A DNA stretch of 64,000 bases from Sinorhizobium sp. B11 (GCA_039725955.1 CP091034.1:992001-1056000); one strand, 5' to 3'. Shown: positions 8,952 to 16,983, counted from the stretch's first letter. Notes: generated from the sequence alone by a model not told the origin. Translations and numbers: made by a program.

Positions 8952-10122
8952 CTTCCGCCGCGGCCGCGGAGGTCTGGGCGGCCTTGGTATCGATGTCGGG
9001 GATCACGGACATGCCCGAGCGCAGCAGGCCGGCAAGGCGTTCGTCGTCGATGACGATCTTGACCGGGATGCGCTGGACGATCTTGGTGAAGTTGCCGGTG
9101 GCGTTGTCCGGTGGCAGCAGCGAGAATTCGAGGCCGCTGGCCGGCGAAACGCTGTCGACATGGCCCTTGATCGCAACATCGGGGAAGCTGTCGACCTTGA
9201 TCTCGACCATCTGGCCGGGGCGCACAAAGGTCAGCTGCGTTTCCTTGAAGTTAGCGATCACATAGACCGCATGCAGCGGCACGACCGCCATCAGCTGCGT
9301 GCCCGAGGTGACATACTGGCCGACGCGGATCGAGCGGGCGCCGACCGTGCCGTCAACGGCGGCGACGATTTCCGTGTAGGAAAGATTGAGCTCCGCCTGG
9401 CTGGCGGCAGCAACGGCGCGGTCGCGCTGGGCAAGCAGCTGTTCACGCTGGGTCTGCAGCACCGGCACCTTGTTCTCGGCGGCGACGACAGCAGCCTGAT
9501 CGCGCTCGACTGCAGCGGCAGCCTGATCCTTCAGCGACTGGCTCTGTTCGGCGCGGGATTGCGTTCCGGCACCATTGGTAATCAGCCGGCCGGCACGGGC
9601 CGCATCGGACTGGGCGAAGGCAAGCGAAGCCTGCGAGGCATCGAGTGTTGCATGGGCCTGTTCGATGATCGACTGCTGCAGCGAGATCTGCGCGTCGAGA
9701 TTGGTAACGGCAGCCTCGGCTGCTTTCACATCGGCCTTGGCCTGGGAGAGCGCTGCCTGAAAATCACGGTCGTCGATGCGGGCGAGAACCTGTCCGGCCT
9801 TGACCGTGTCATTGTCGTTGACGAGCACCTGCTTGATATAGCCGGCGACCTTCGGGGCGACCGTCGTATAGTCGGCCTTCACATAGGCATCGTCGGTGGA
9901 TTCGATGAAACGGCCGACGGTCCAGTAATGGTGACCGAAATCACCGGCGAAGGCGGCGCCGGCGAGCAGGGCTGCGGCGATCACGGCGCGCTTGAAGAAC
10001 TTGCGGCCATTCTTCTTCGGGGTCTCCACGGCCGCTGCCGCTGCAGCCATCGCTTCGGCGGCGGGGGCGCTTTCGGCCGGTTGGACGGTCTTGAAAGCTT
10101 CGTTGCGGGGCAGTTCAACCAT
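8929..10122 (-). CDS. emrA: EmrA/HlyD-type membrane fusion protein
   Basis: A 397-residue periplasmic adaptor for the adjacent EmrB pump. It has one N-terminal transmembrane helix (about residues 42-60), then a lipoyl-like half (DDAYVKADYTTVAPKVAGYI, about 80-99) whose partner half follows. A long alpha-helical hairpin rich in Ala/Gln spans about 125-265, and the beta-barrel region after it includes NFKETQL and VDSFPD. Length fits the family. I chose the ATG at 10122 with GAAGGAC upstream, because the longer form would cross the divergent regulatory gap. It is divergent from a LysR gene, and operator copy A lies between them. Confidence 0.9.
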   Translation of the reverse strand: MVELPRNEAFKTVQPAESAPAAEAMAAAAAAVETPKKNGRKFFKRAVIAAALLAGAAFAGDFGHHYWTVGRFIESTDDAYVKADYTTVAPKVAGYIKQVLVNDNDTVKAGQVLARIDDRDFQAALSQAKADVKAAEAAVTNLDAQISLQQSIIEQAHATLDASQASLAFAQSDAARAGRLITNGAGTQSRAEQSQSLKDQAAAAVERDQAAVVAAENKVPVLQTQREQLLAQRDRAVAAASQAELNLSYTEIVAAVDGTVGARSIRVGQYVTSGTQLMAVVPLHAVYVIANFKETQLTFVRPGQMVEIKVDSFPDVAIKGHVDSVSPASGLEFSLLPPDNATGNFTKIVQRIPVKIVIDDERLAGLLRSGMSVIPDIDTKAAQTSAAAAEGLSTPAG

Positions 10123-10201
10123 TGTCCTTCTCCATTCGTCTTTGCTTCGTTCGTGCGAAGCCCTGTTCGATGAGTGGAAGATGGACCCAGCAGTGCTTTC
10201 T

Positions 10202-10249
10202 GATAATCTGCTGTTTTCGGGAAGGATCATCAACTCTCAGCGGATAATC
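10202..10249 (-). promoter_or_regulatory. composite operator copy A, between emrA and lysR
   Basis: GATAATC (10202), GATCATC (10225) and GATAATC (10243) keep the 23/18-bp spacing shared by all three copies. Beyond the heptamers, the CTGTT and CGGGAAG of the first spacer are also shared with copy B. It begins 80 bp upstream of the emrA start and ends 10 bp before the lysR start, so it can serve both activation of emrA and autoregulation. Confidence 0.7.
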
Positions 10250-10259
10250 GAGGAGCGAT

Positions 10260-11162
10260 ATGGATCGGCTGACCAGTCTCACAGTCTTCGGTCGGGTGGT
10301 GGAGTGTGGCGGCTTTTCCGCTGCCGCGCGGCGCCTCAACATGTCCGTCACCATGGTGGGCAACCATGTGCAATCATTGGAAGATCGCCTCGGCGTGCGG
10401 CTCCTGAACCGCACCACGCGCAAGGTAAGCCTGACCGAGACCGGCAAATATTATTACGAGCGCTCGTCGCAGATCCTGGCAGATCTCGAAGAGGCGGATC
10501 GTGCTGCGGGTGCCCTGAGTTCGACGCCACGCGGCACGCTGAGATTCTACACCAGCAGCGCCATCGTCCGTTTCCTGCTGCCCGTCATCAACGAGTTCAT
10601 GACGCTCTATCCTGCCGTCCAGATCGATTTCAACATCGGCGAGCGCGCGGTGGACATGATCGAGGACGGATATGATCTGGTGATCCGCACGACGCCATCG
10701 CCGGATTCGAGCCTCGTTGCGCGCAAGCTGACGCCCTGGCGGCATTTTCTCGTCTGCTCACCCGACTATCTGAAGACCCACGCCATGCCGACGACGCCGG
10801 CCGAGGTCGCCGAGCACAATTGCCTGCAATATGCATACTATCCCTTCGGTGAGGAATGGCGTTTCGAGGATGCCGAGGGGCGGCAGGAAAGCGTCAAGGT
10901 GGGCGGAAGCATCATTTCCAACAGCGCCGAGACGCTGCGCTATCTGGTGCTGAACGGGCAGGGCATCTTCCTCGCGCCGAGCTTCGTCGTATTCGAGGAT
11001 CTGGAGGCCGGTCGCCTCGTGCGGATGATGCCGGACTATCGCGGCGTCGAGATCCATATCAACGCCGTCTATCCGAACCGCAGCCATCTGCCGACCAAGG
11101 TGCGGTTGTTCCTGGATATGCTTGTGGAGCGGTTCGCCGAGCACCGCAAATGGATGGCGTGA
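10260..11162 (+). CDS. LysR-family transcriptional regulator (likely regulator of emrAB)
   Basis: A 300-residue LysR-type regulator. The winged helix-turn-helix is at residues 1-60 (GGFSAAARRLNMSVTMVGNHVQSLEDRLG), followed by a linker helix and the two-lobed substrate-binding domain to the end. It is divergent from emrA, the usual position for a regulator of its neighbour. The same composite operator found in this gap recurs upstream of emrB and of the quinone-reductase gene, so I infer that it controls a small local regulon. LysR proteins usually activate when an aromatic or other small ligand binds, but the ligand is unknown. The ATG at 10260 has GAGGAG directly upstream. Confidence 0.85.
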   Translation: MDRLTSLTVFGRVVECGGFSAAARRLNMSVTMVGNHVQSLEDRLGVRLLNRTTRKVSLTETGKYYYERSSQILADLEEADRAAGALSSTPRGTLRFYTSSAIVRFLLPVINEFMTLYPAVQIDFNIGERAVDMIEDGYDLVIRTTPSPDSSLVARKLTPWRHFLVCSPDYLKTHAMPTTPAEVAEHNCLQYAYYPFGEEWRFEDAEGRQESVKVGGSIISNSAETLRYLVLNGQGIFLAPSFVVFEDLEAGRLVRMMPDYRGVEIHINAVYPNRSHLPTKVRLFLDMLVERFAEHRKWMA

Positions 11163-11213
11163 TAAAGCATCCGTTGGGACTGTTTATCCCATCGAACGCT
11201 GTCCGGGATCATC

Positions 11214-12185
11214 TCAGGCGACTTGCAGGACGATCTTGCCCTTTGCATGCGGGCGTTTGCCCTCCAGCATCTCATGCGCCGTGATTGCCGCATCGAGTGG
11301 CAGCACATCGCCGACATTCGTTTCGAGTTCGCCGGCATCGACCATCGCAGCGATGTCACGGAGCTCCTTCGTCGTGACATTGACGAGGAAGAAGAGCGCT
11401 TCGACGCCTTTGGCCTTGGCAAGCTCCTGATCCGGCCGCGAGACGGCCGAAATCAGCCTGCCACTGCGCTTCAACACCGCGAAGGAACGGGTCTGCGTCT
11501 CACCGCCGACAAGATCGATGACGGCATCGACATCGTGAGCGAAATCCTCGAAGTGCTGGCTGCGGAAGTCGACGACCACATCGGCGCCGAGCCGCTTGAC
11601 GGTGTCGATATCGCCGCCGCTGGCCGTCGCGATCACGTTCAGCCCGGCCTTGTGGGCGAATTGCACGGCATAGGCGCCGACATTGCCGGCCGCGCCATGG
11701 ATGAGGGCGGTTTGTCCGGCGGTAAGTTTGGCTTGGTCGAACAGCGCCTGCTTTGCCGTAACAGCGATAACGGGGATCGAGGCAGCTTCGACATGGCCGA
11801 TGCTTTCGGGCTTTGCAGCAATCATCCCGGCGACTGCAATCGCATATTGCGCATAGGCGTCGATGAAGCGGGGATTGGTAACGCCATAGACGGCATCGCC
11901 GCGGGCCACGTGCGTAACACCTTCGCCGACCGCTTCGATCGTGCCCGAGAGATCGGAACCGAGTGTCAGCGGCAAGGGCTGGGGCAGGGCGCTGTTGCCG
12001 GATCGGATCCAGCCATCCCAGGGGCCGACACCGGCCGCATGCACCTTGATCAGAACCTCTTCCTTACCGGGCGCGGGGATCTCGACCTGCTCCTGAATGA
12101 TAGCTTCCGGCGGTCCGAACGCGTGGACCCTGCAGGCTTTCATGGTTTTACCTGTCTTCGCGACATTCTCCGCTAAGGTGGTCAT
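11214..12185 (-). CDS. NADP-dependent quinone oxidoreductase-like protein (zinc-free MDR)
   Basis: This 323-residue medium-chain reductase resembles quinone oxidoreductase/zeta-crystallin. The GroES-like half is residues 15-130 and the Rossmann half has the cofactor loop IHGAAGNVGAYAVQFA (about 165-180). The zinc-ligand cysteines of alcohol dehydrogenases are absent. Such enzymes reduce quinones or enones with NADPH. The ATG at 12185 has AAAGGAG six bases upstream, whereas a second ATG (at 12143) has a poorer site. Operator copy B lies 69 bp upstream, which suggests co-regulation with emrAB and a joint role in handling quinones or phenolic electrophiles. Confidence 0.85.
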   Translation of the reverse strand: MTTLAENVAKTGKTMKACRVHAFGPPEAIIQEQVEIPAPGKEEVLIKVHAAGVGPWDGWIRSGNSALPQPLPLTLGSDLSGTIEAVGEGVTHVARGDAVYGVTNPRFIDAYAQYAIAVAGMIAAKPESIGHVEAASIPVIAVTAKQALFDQAKLTAGQTALIHGAAGNVGAYAVQFAHKAGLNVIATASGGDIDTVKRLGADVVVDFRSQHFEDFAHDVDAVIDLVGGETQTRSFAVLKRSGRLISAVSRPDQELAKAKGVEALFFLVNVTTKELRDIAAMVDAGELETNVGDVLPLDAAITAHEMLEGKRPHAKGKIVLQVA

Positions 12186-12253
12186 TGTTCGCTCCTTTGT
12201 TTGACCGGGCTACCGGTTTCGATGGAGTGAAGATGCCGCCATCGAAGGCTTTC

Positions 12254-12301
12254 GATAATCCATGCTGTTCGGGAAGGATTATCAACCATCAAAGGATAAT
12301 C
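12254..12301 (-). promoter_or_regulatory. composite operator copy B, upstream of the quinone reductase gene
   Basis: GATAATC (12254), GATTATC (12277) and GATAATC (12295) have the same 23 and 18 bp spacing as copies A and C. The sequence context CTGTTCGGGAAG and ATCAAC is nearly identical to copy A. The site begins 69 bp upstream of the quinone-reductase start and has the same orientation relative to that gene as the other copies have to theirs. Confidence 0.7.
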
Positions 12302-12330
12302 CGGTCCGGCGGCGCTTCCTGCCGGACCGG
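12301..12330 (-). terminator. candidate terminator after the glutathione transferase gene
   Basis: A perfect 10-bp stem, CCGGTCCGGC paired with GCCGGACCGG, has a 10-base loop and lies just past the gst stop. On the minus strand it is followed by ATTATCC, so the uridine run is weak. It also abuts operator copy B. Confidence 0.45.
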
Positions 12331-12337
12331 CATTCTA

Positions 12338-13021
12338 TCACGGCCGGACCGGAGAGCCGACATATCCGGCGGACTGGATATAGGCGATGGGCGCAAAGAA
12401 ATTGCCGCCGGCATTGAAGGCCATAAGCCCTTCCTCGCTCAATGCCGCCTGTACGGCCGGGCGGGCAGCGACGCGCTTCATGAAGGCAGGAAGAGCTGGA
12501 AAAAGATCGAGATCGATCGCAATCCAGGGCGACCAGTTGAGGCAGACGAAGAGATAGGCATCCGCGACCGTGAAATTCTCGCCGGTGAGATAAGGGCCGG
12601 CAAGCCTTCCGTTGATCCAGCCGAGGCGCTTCTGAACGACCGCACGCATCGCCTCATGCACGGTAGCGTAATCAGCATTGAAGAGCATCACCATCGGCTT
12701 GTGCAGCTCCGATGTGATGAAGTTCAGCAGGGATTGCACCTGATTGCGGCCGAAGCTACCGATCTCGGGCAGCATGCGTCTTCCATCAGGAGCGCTGTCT
12801 GCAAGAAACTGCACGATCGCCGGCCCCTCCGTCAGTACCTTGCCATCATCGAGCATAAGCGCCGGCACATAGCCGTTGCCATTGATGGCGAGATAGTCCT
12901 CGCCGTTGCTGGTGCGATGTGTCTTTCGATCGACCGTGATGAGCTCGATATCGATACCGAGCTCCTGGCAGACAATATGCGGCGAGAGCGAACAGGCGGC
13001 CGCGTGCATATAGAGCTTCAT
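12338..13021 (-). CDS. beta-class glutathione S-transferase
   Basis: A 227-residue glutathione transferase close in pattern to E. coli GstA. The thioredoxin-like N-terminal domain starts MKLYMHAAACSLSPH with the beta-class cysteine at position 10. VPALMLDDG carries the cis-proline, TEGPAIVQFLAD follows, and a helical C-terminal domain comes after. It should conjugate glutathione to electrophiles in the cytoplasm, or reduce mixed disulfides. The ATG at 13021 has AGGAGG upstream. The gene is divergent from a TetR regulator across a long inverted repeat, which is probably its operator. Confidence 0.9.
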   Translation of the reverse strand: MKLYMHAAACSLSPHIVCQELGIDIELITVDRKTHRTSNGEDYLAINGNGYVPALMLDDGKVLTEGPAIVQFLADSAPDGRRMLPEIGSFGRNQVQSLLNFITSELHKPMVMLFNADYATVHEAMRAVVQKRLGWINGRLAGPYLTGENFTVADAYLFVCLNWSPWIAIDLDLFPALPAFMKRVAARPAVQAALSEEGLMAFNAGGNFFAPIAYIQSAGYVGSPVRP

Positions 13022-13073
13022 GTTTTTCTCCTCCTGCGACGGTGCGAGGCCGTCTGCATCAATCCGTTGGACA

Positions 13074-13131
13074 TTTGTACTATTTCGCATAAAATTCCCT
13101 TGGTCAATTATTTTATGCGAAATGGTACAAA
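13074..13131. promoter_or_regulatory. 22-bp inverted repeat between gst and tetR
   Basis: Arms at 13074-13095 and 13110-13131 match at 21 of 22 positions around a 14-bp spacer. The core is ATTTCGCATAAAAT and its complement. The right arm ends at the base before the tetR ATG, leaving no room for an ordinary ribosome binding site. This is the likely operator of the TetR protein for both divergent genes. Confidence 0.7.
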
Positions 13132-13740
13132 ATGAGCGAGAAGAAGCGCGGGCGTCCACGGGCTTTCGATGCGAAGGTGACCTTGCAGAAGGCAAGGGAG
13201 GTCTTCTGGGATCGGGGTTTTGCCGGTACGTCGCTGGATACGTTGAGCGCCGCCACTCAGCTCAATCGCCCGAGCCTCTATGGCGCCTTTGGAGACAAGG
13301 AAGACCTCTATCTCGATGCACTCGAGGGCTATCGCGCCGAGAGTATGGATGTGCTTGCCGATGCGCTCGACCCATCGCTGCCGCTGCGCGAAAACCTCGC
13401 ACGTGTCTATCAACGGGCTCTGGAGATCTATCTTCACGGCGAAACAGCCGCGCGGGGCTGTTTTCTCATCGGAACCGCAACAGCCGAGGCGATCCAGCAT
13501 GAACGCGTCCGGGAAGTATTGAGCCGCAGCCTGGATGATTTCGACGGCGAGATCGAAAAGCGCCTGAAGCTCGCGTTAGAGCGGCGCGAGTTGCCGGATG
13601 GAGGCGACCCTCACACTCTTGCAAGGCTCGCCTCCGCCGTCATGCATTCGCTGGCCGTCCGCGCTCGCGCCGGCGACAGTCGCGAGACGCTGGAGGCCCT
13701 GGCACAGTCCGGCGTCGACATGATTTGCGGCAAAGCCTGA
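13132..13740 (+). CDS. TetR/AcrR-family regulator (AefR-like start)
   Basis: A 202-residue TetR-family regulator. It has the basic lead MSEKKRGRPRAFD and a helix-turn-helix about residues 28-50 (TSLDTLSAATQLNRPSLYGAFGDKEDLY). An all-helical ligand domain follows, with AARGCFLIGTA typical of the YcdC/AefR-like group. The start is set by the conserved lead, yet no Shine-Dalgarno sequence is visible, because an inverted-repeat arm runs straight into the ATG. It is divergent from the glutathione transferase gene, its most likely target. It converges on an MFS gene, and both stop codons sit in one short hairpin. Confidence 0.85.
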   Translation: MSEKKRGRPRAFDAKVTLQKAREVFWDRGFAGTSLDTLSAATQLNRPSLYGAFGDKEDLYLDALEGYRAESMDVLADALDPSLPLRENLARVYQRALEIYLHGETAARGCFLIGTATAEAIQHERVREVLSRSLDDFDGEIEKRLKLALERRELPDGGDPHTLARLASAVMHSLAVRARAGDSRETLEALAQSGVDMICGKA

Positions 13741-13751
13741 ACCTCAGGCTT
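13733..13751. terminator. hairpin holding the stop codons of two convergent genes
   Basis: AAGCCTGA and TCAGGCTT form a perfect 8-bp stem with a 3-base loop. The TGA stop of the tetR gene lies in one arm and the TGA stop of the convergent MFS gene in the other. No long T run follows on either side, so it would be a weak bidirectional terminator. Confidence 0.4.
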
Positions 13752-14973
13752 CCTCGCTCTTCGTGCGCACCAGCCATGTGAAGGCCGCACCCGCAAGAAG
13801 CAGGACGCAGGTGCCGAGAAAGACTGCCGGCATGCCGATATGCCCGCCGACAAAGCCGCCGAGAACGGGCCCGGCGACCTGTCCCACATATTGCGAAGAG
13901 ATGGACAGGCCCAGAATACTGCCGGCGGCACTATCAGGCACACTATGCCGGATGACCGCGGTGATGCAGGGCAACAGCCCGCCAAGCGCCAGTCCCATCA
14001 GGAAGCGCAGGCCGATCAGTTGCCATGAGGCGTTCACGAAGGCCTGCGGAATGAGCAGCAGCCCCGCGATCGCGAGCGCGCCGGCAATGACCGGCCAATG
14101 ACCGATCCGGTCGGCAAGCTTCCCGAGCCGCGAGGCAGACAGAATGCTGCCCAGCGCTGCCGCCGACATGACGATGCCGGAAATCATCGTTACCTGGCCC
14201 TGGTCGGGCACGATTTGCGCCACATAGACGGTGATGATCGGCTCGATCGACATATTGGCGAGCATCAGCAGCAGCCCGGTTGCCAGCATTGCGACGACCG
14301 GCCGCTTGTCGGGAATGGATTTCCAGCCGCCGGATGCCTTGGCCGCCTGTTTGCGGGCCGCCGACTTCTCTTCCTTGATCAGGAAGGTCGTCGCCAGGAA
14401 GGCGAAGAAGATCATGCCGCCGGCCGCCAGAAACGTGCCACGGATGCCGATGATAGGCGGCAGCGCCCCGCCGATCAGAGGACCGACGAGATTGCCGGCC
14501 ATGATGCCTGACGAGAGCACGCCGAGCGCCCAGGCGGACCGGTCTTTCGGCGTCTGTGTCGCCACCAGCACCATCGAGCCGGATGCATAACCGCCGGCCA
14601 GGCCGACGAAAAGGCGCAGCGCCACGAGTTGCCAGACGCTGCCGGCCATGCCCATCAGCGATATGGCGATCGTCATGCCGAGGCTGGCGCGCACCAGCAT
14701 AAGCTTGCGTCCGTAGATGTCGCCGAGCCGGCCCCAGATCGGCGCCACGCAGGCGGCAGCAAGGAAGGTCGCGCCATAGGCGATGCCCGACCACTGCACG
14801 ATCGCCGCATGGTTACTCACGCCGAGCTCCTCCACATAAAGCGGAAGGAACGGAAGCAGCAGCGTCATCGCCACAATGGTCGTGAACGAGCCAAGCAGCG
14901 AGATGACGAGGTTGCGTTTCCAGTAGGCGGAGCCGGGCGCCACCTTCGCGGCGTCCCATTGCGTATCGGTCAT
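13744..14973 (-). CDS. MFS multidrug efflux transporter (12 helices, MdtG/TetA-like)
   Basis: A 409-residue 12-helix major facilitator with the motif A loop GRLGDIYGRKLML after helix 2 and a second weaker copy RLGKLADRIGHWPV between the halves. A charged central loop (about 195-212) separates the two six-helix bundles. It resembles the MdtG/NorA-like drug exporters. The substrate is unknown. Its stop faces that of the TetR gene, so it is not transcribed with it, and its own promoter lies in the 193-bp gap shared with the SnoaL-like gene. Confidence 0.85.
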   Translation of the reverse strand: MTDTQWDAAKVAPGSAYWKRNLVISLLGSFTTIVAMTLLLPFLPLYVEELGVSNHAAIVQWSGIAYGATFLAAACVAPIWGRLGDIYGRKLMLVRASLGMTIAISLMGMAGSVWQLVALRLFVGLAGGYASGSMVLVATQTPKDRSAWALGVLSSGIMAGNLVGPLIGGALPPIIGIRGTFLAAGGMIFFAFLATTFLIKEEKSAARKQAAKASGGWKSIPDKRPVVAMLATGLLLMLANMSIEPIITVYVAQIVPDQGQVTMISGIVMSAAALGSILSASRLGKLADRIGHWPVIAGALAIAGLLLIPQAFVNASWQLIGLRFLMGLALGGLLPCITAVIRHSVPDSAAGSILGLSISSQYVGQVAGPVLGGFVGGHIGMPAVFLGTCVLLLAGAAFTWLVRTKSEEA

Positions 14974-15123
14974 TGCGGATCTTCTTCGGTACTGTCTGGC
15001 TACGCCAAGATGAAGCTATCCTCACTTTACGCACCGCCCCGCGGCCTGCCAAGGACGGATTCCGCCCGATCCGACCTGCCCCCGGCGCAAAAGGCGGCTT
15101 GAAAGTCATGATCGGGCCTCTAA

Positions 15124-15144
15124 CTGATTGCAAAATGAAATCAG
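15124..15144. promoter_or_regulatory. small palindrome upstream of the SnoaL-like gene
   Basis: CTGATT and AATCAG are separated by nine A/T-rich bases, 22 bp before the start codon. It could be an operator for the gene downstream or for the divergent MFS gene. No regulator is adjacent, so the evidence is only the symmetry. Confidence 0.3.
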
Positions 15145-15166
15145 ATTATCGAAGGAGGAAGCGATT

Positions 15167-15514
15167 ATGACCAGCAGGAACGAGGCCCGCGCACGGATGC
15201 TGCGCGATCTCTACGCAGCCTATATCGATCAGCGGAAGGATATCGTCGATGCGATGCTGACGGAGGACTTTACCTTTTCCAGCCCGCAGGACGACCATAT
15301 CGACCGTGCAACCTATTTCGAGCGCTGCTGGCCGAACGAGCCGGCACTGACGGGCTTCGACATCGAGTTCCTGGCGGTCGACGGCGAAGAGGCTGTCGTG
15401 CGCTACCGGGCCGAGATGACCAGCGGCAAAGCCTTCCGCAATATGGAAAGCTTTCGCTTCGACGGCGAGAAGATCTCCGGCGTCGATGTCTATTTCGGCC
15501 GAAACACTGGCTAG
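15167..15514 (+). CDS. SnoaL/NTF2-like fold protein
   Basis: A 115-residue protein of the NTF2/SnoaL-like cone fold. The expected N-terminal helix runs through RARMLRDLYAAYIDQRKDIVDAML, then the EDFTFSSP strand, the helix around DRATYFERCWPNE, and the curved sheet ending FDGEKISGVDVYFG. Members bind small hydrophobic ligands or act as isomerases or hydrolases, but this one cannot be assigned a reaction. The ATG at 15167 has a strong AAGGAGG site, which rules out an earlier in-frame start. Its stop interlocks with that of the convergent TauE gene over the four bases CTAG. Confidence 0.75.
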   Translation: MTSRNEARARMLRDLYAAYIDQRKDIVDAMLTEDFTFSSPQDDHIDRATYFERCWPNEPALTGFDIEFLAVDGEEAVVRYRAEMTSGKAFRNMESFRFDGEKISGVDVYFGRNTG

Positions 15515-16242
15515 AAAAACCGTATCGCAGATGTCGCGATAATGATGATTGAAACTGCGACCATCAGCGGTTTCACCCGCAGGCGCTTGACGAGGATCGC
15601 CCCGAAGGGTGCGGCGATCACCCCGCCGATGATCAGGCCCGCTGCCGAGCCGAGCTCCGACCAGCCGAGTGTCAGCAAGAAGGTGATCGAGATCGTCAGC
15701 GTCACCGCGAACTCGGTGAAATTGGTCGATCCGATAACCCGCTTCGGATCATGGCCGCGGCCGACGAGCGAGCTGGTGACGATCGGTCCCCATCCGCCGC
15801 CGCCGATCGCATCCAGCACGCCGGCGCAAACCCCAACCGGCGGCACCATCCAGTCGCGGACATCACGCTTCGGAGCCGGGTGGAAAGCCTTCCAGAGAAT
15901 GAGGAGGCCGATCACGATCAGATAGGCCGAGACGAAGGGCTCGATCAGCTTGCCATCGACACTGGCAAGCAGGAAGGCGCCGACGGCCCCGCCGATCATG
16001 CCGGCCGGCGCCAGCCGCGCCACGAGCTTCCAGTCGACATTGCGGTGCCAGGCATGGGAAATGCCCGATGCTGCCGTCGTGAACAGCTCCGTCACGTGCG
16101 TCATGGCGCTGGCATTGGCGGCTGGGACGCCGAGCGTCAGCAGGCTGGTCGTGGACAGCACGCCGAAGGCCATGCCGAGCGCGCCATCGATGATCTGTGC
16201 GCAGAAGCCGATGACGATGAAGAGGAAGAAATCCGTGCTCAT
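15511..16242 (-). CDS. TauE/SafE-family membrane permease
   Basis: A 243-residue integral membrane protein of the TauE/SafE (DUF81) family, linked in other bacteria to export of sulfite or other organosulfur anions. Two repeats of the family can be seen: GFCAQIIDGALGMAFG near the start and VGVCAGVLDAIGGGGWGP near residue 150. Six to eight hydrophobic spans are present. The ATG at 16242 has AAGGA upstream. Its last codon overlaps the SnoaL-like gene. It is separated by 72 bp from a methyltransferase gene on the same strand, which may be upstream in one transcript. Confidence 0.85.
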   Translation of the reverse strand: MSTDFFLFIVIGFCAQIIDGALGMAFGVLSTTSLLTLGVPAANASAMTHVTELFTTAASGISHAWHRNVDWKLVARLAPAGMIGGAVGAFLLASVDGKLIEPFVSAYLIVIGLLILWKAFHPAPKRDVRDWMVPPVGVCAGVLDAIGGGGWGPIVTSSLVGRGHDPKRVIGSTNFTEFAVTLTISITFLLTLGWSELGSAAGLIIGGVIAAPFGAILVKRLRVKPLMVAVSIIIIATSAIRFF

Positions 16243-16314
16243 GAAAATCCTTGACGAGCAAAGGGCTGACCGAAGGCATACTGCAAACACGCTGAGGGCG
16301 AAAAAAGTTCCGGC

Positions 16315-16983
16315 TCAAACGTTCGGCGAGTGCCGTTTGAGGCGGATGACCTTGAAGAACCCGTTCGGGAAAACCGGCAAGATTTCAATGGCATCGAAGC
16401 CGCTCGCGCGCGCCCAGTCGGTGATCCGGCTGATCCGGAAAGACGAGCTCCAGCCGATCCGCCGGGCAAGCGGCGCCACCGCGTCCTCGATTGCTCCCTG
16501 CAGTCCTGCGCCGTCGCCGAGCTTGCTGGCCAGGATGATCTCGCCGCCCGGCCGCAAAACACGCGCGCATTCGTCCAGTGCCCGTTCCGGCTCGGGAATG
16601 AGCGTGATGACGAAGGGCAGGCAGACGGCATCGAAAGACTTGTCCTCGAAGCTCAGCGCATGAGCGTCCATCACCTGTAGGTGCCGCACGTGGAAAAGCT
16701 TGTGGCGGGCAATTTTCTCCCGTGCCTTGGCGATCATATGTTCGGAAATGTCGATGCCCGTCACCCGGGAACGCCGGGGATAGTGCGATAGCACCAGGCC
16801 GGTGCCGACGCCGATCTCCAGAATGTCGGTGCCGGCGCCAGCGGCAAGCCGTGCTAGCGTACGATGACCATCACGCAGGAGACTGCGATAGACCCGGTCA
16901 TAGACCGGTGCCCAGCGCTGATAGATCTTCTGCTGGTCTTCCGCCTGATTTTGAATTTGACCCCGATTTTGAACTTGCCCCAT
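16315..16983 (-). CDS. class I SAM methyltransferase, possibly phosphatidylethanolamine N-methyltransferase
   Basis: A 222-residue SAM-dependent methyltransferase. The pattern IYQRWAPVYDRVYRSLLRDGH comes first, then motif I DILEIGVGTGLVL. It continues with an acidic GIDISEHMIAKAREK strand, the FDAVCLPFVITLIPEP motif and VLRPGGEIIL. The WAPVYD lead and overall order resemble Rhodobacter-type phosphatidylethanolamine methyltransferases, which act on the route to phosphatidylcholine. Ubiquinone/menaquinone-type methyltransferases are an alternative. The start at 16983 has GGAGGAGG upstream. The lead is unusually rich in Gln/Asn (QVQNRGQIQNQAEDQQ). Confidence 0.7.
   Translation of the reverse strand: MGQVQNRGQIQNQAEDQQKIYQRWAPVYDRVYRSLLRDGHRTLARLAAGAGTDILEIGVGTGLVLSHYPRRSRVTGIDISEHMIAKAREKIARHKLFHVRHLQVMDAHALSFEDKSFDAVCLPFVITLIPEPERALDECARVLRPGGEIILASKLGDGAGLQGAIEDAVAPLARRIGWSSSFRISRITDWARASGFDAIEILPVFPNGFFKVIRLKRHSPNV

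Noticed and set aside
8922..8956. Hairpin after emrA read as a terminator
   Set aside because: The same bases are explained better by the third copy of the spaced heptamer array; a termination role is kept only as an alternative in that entry.
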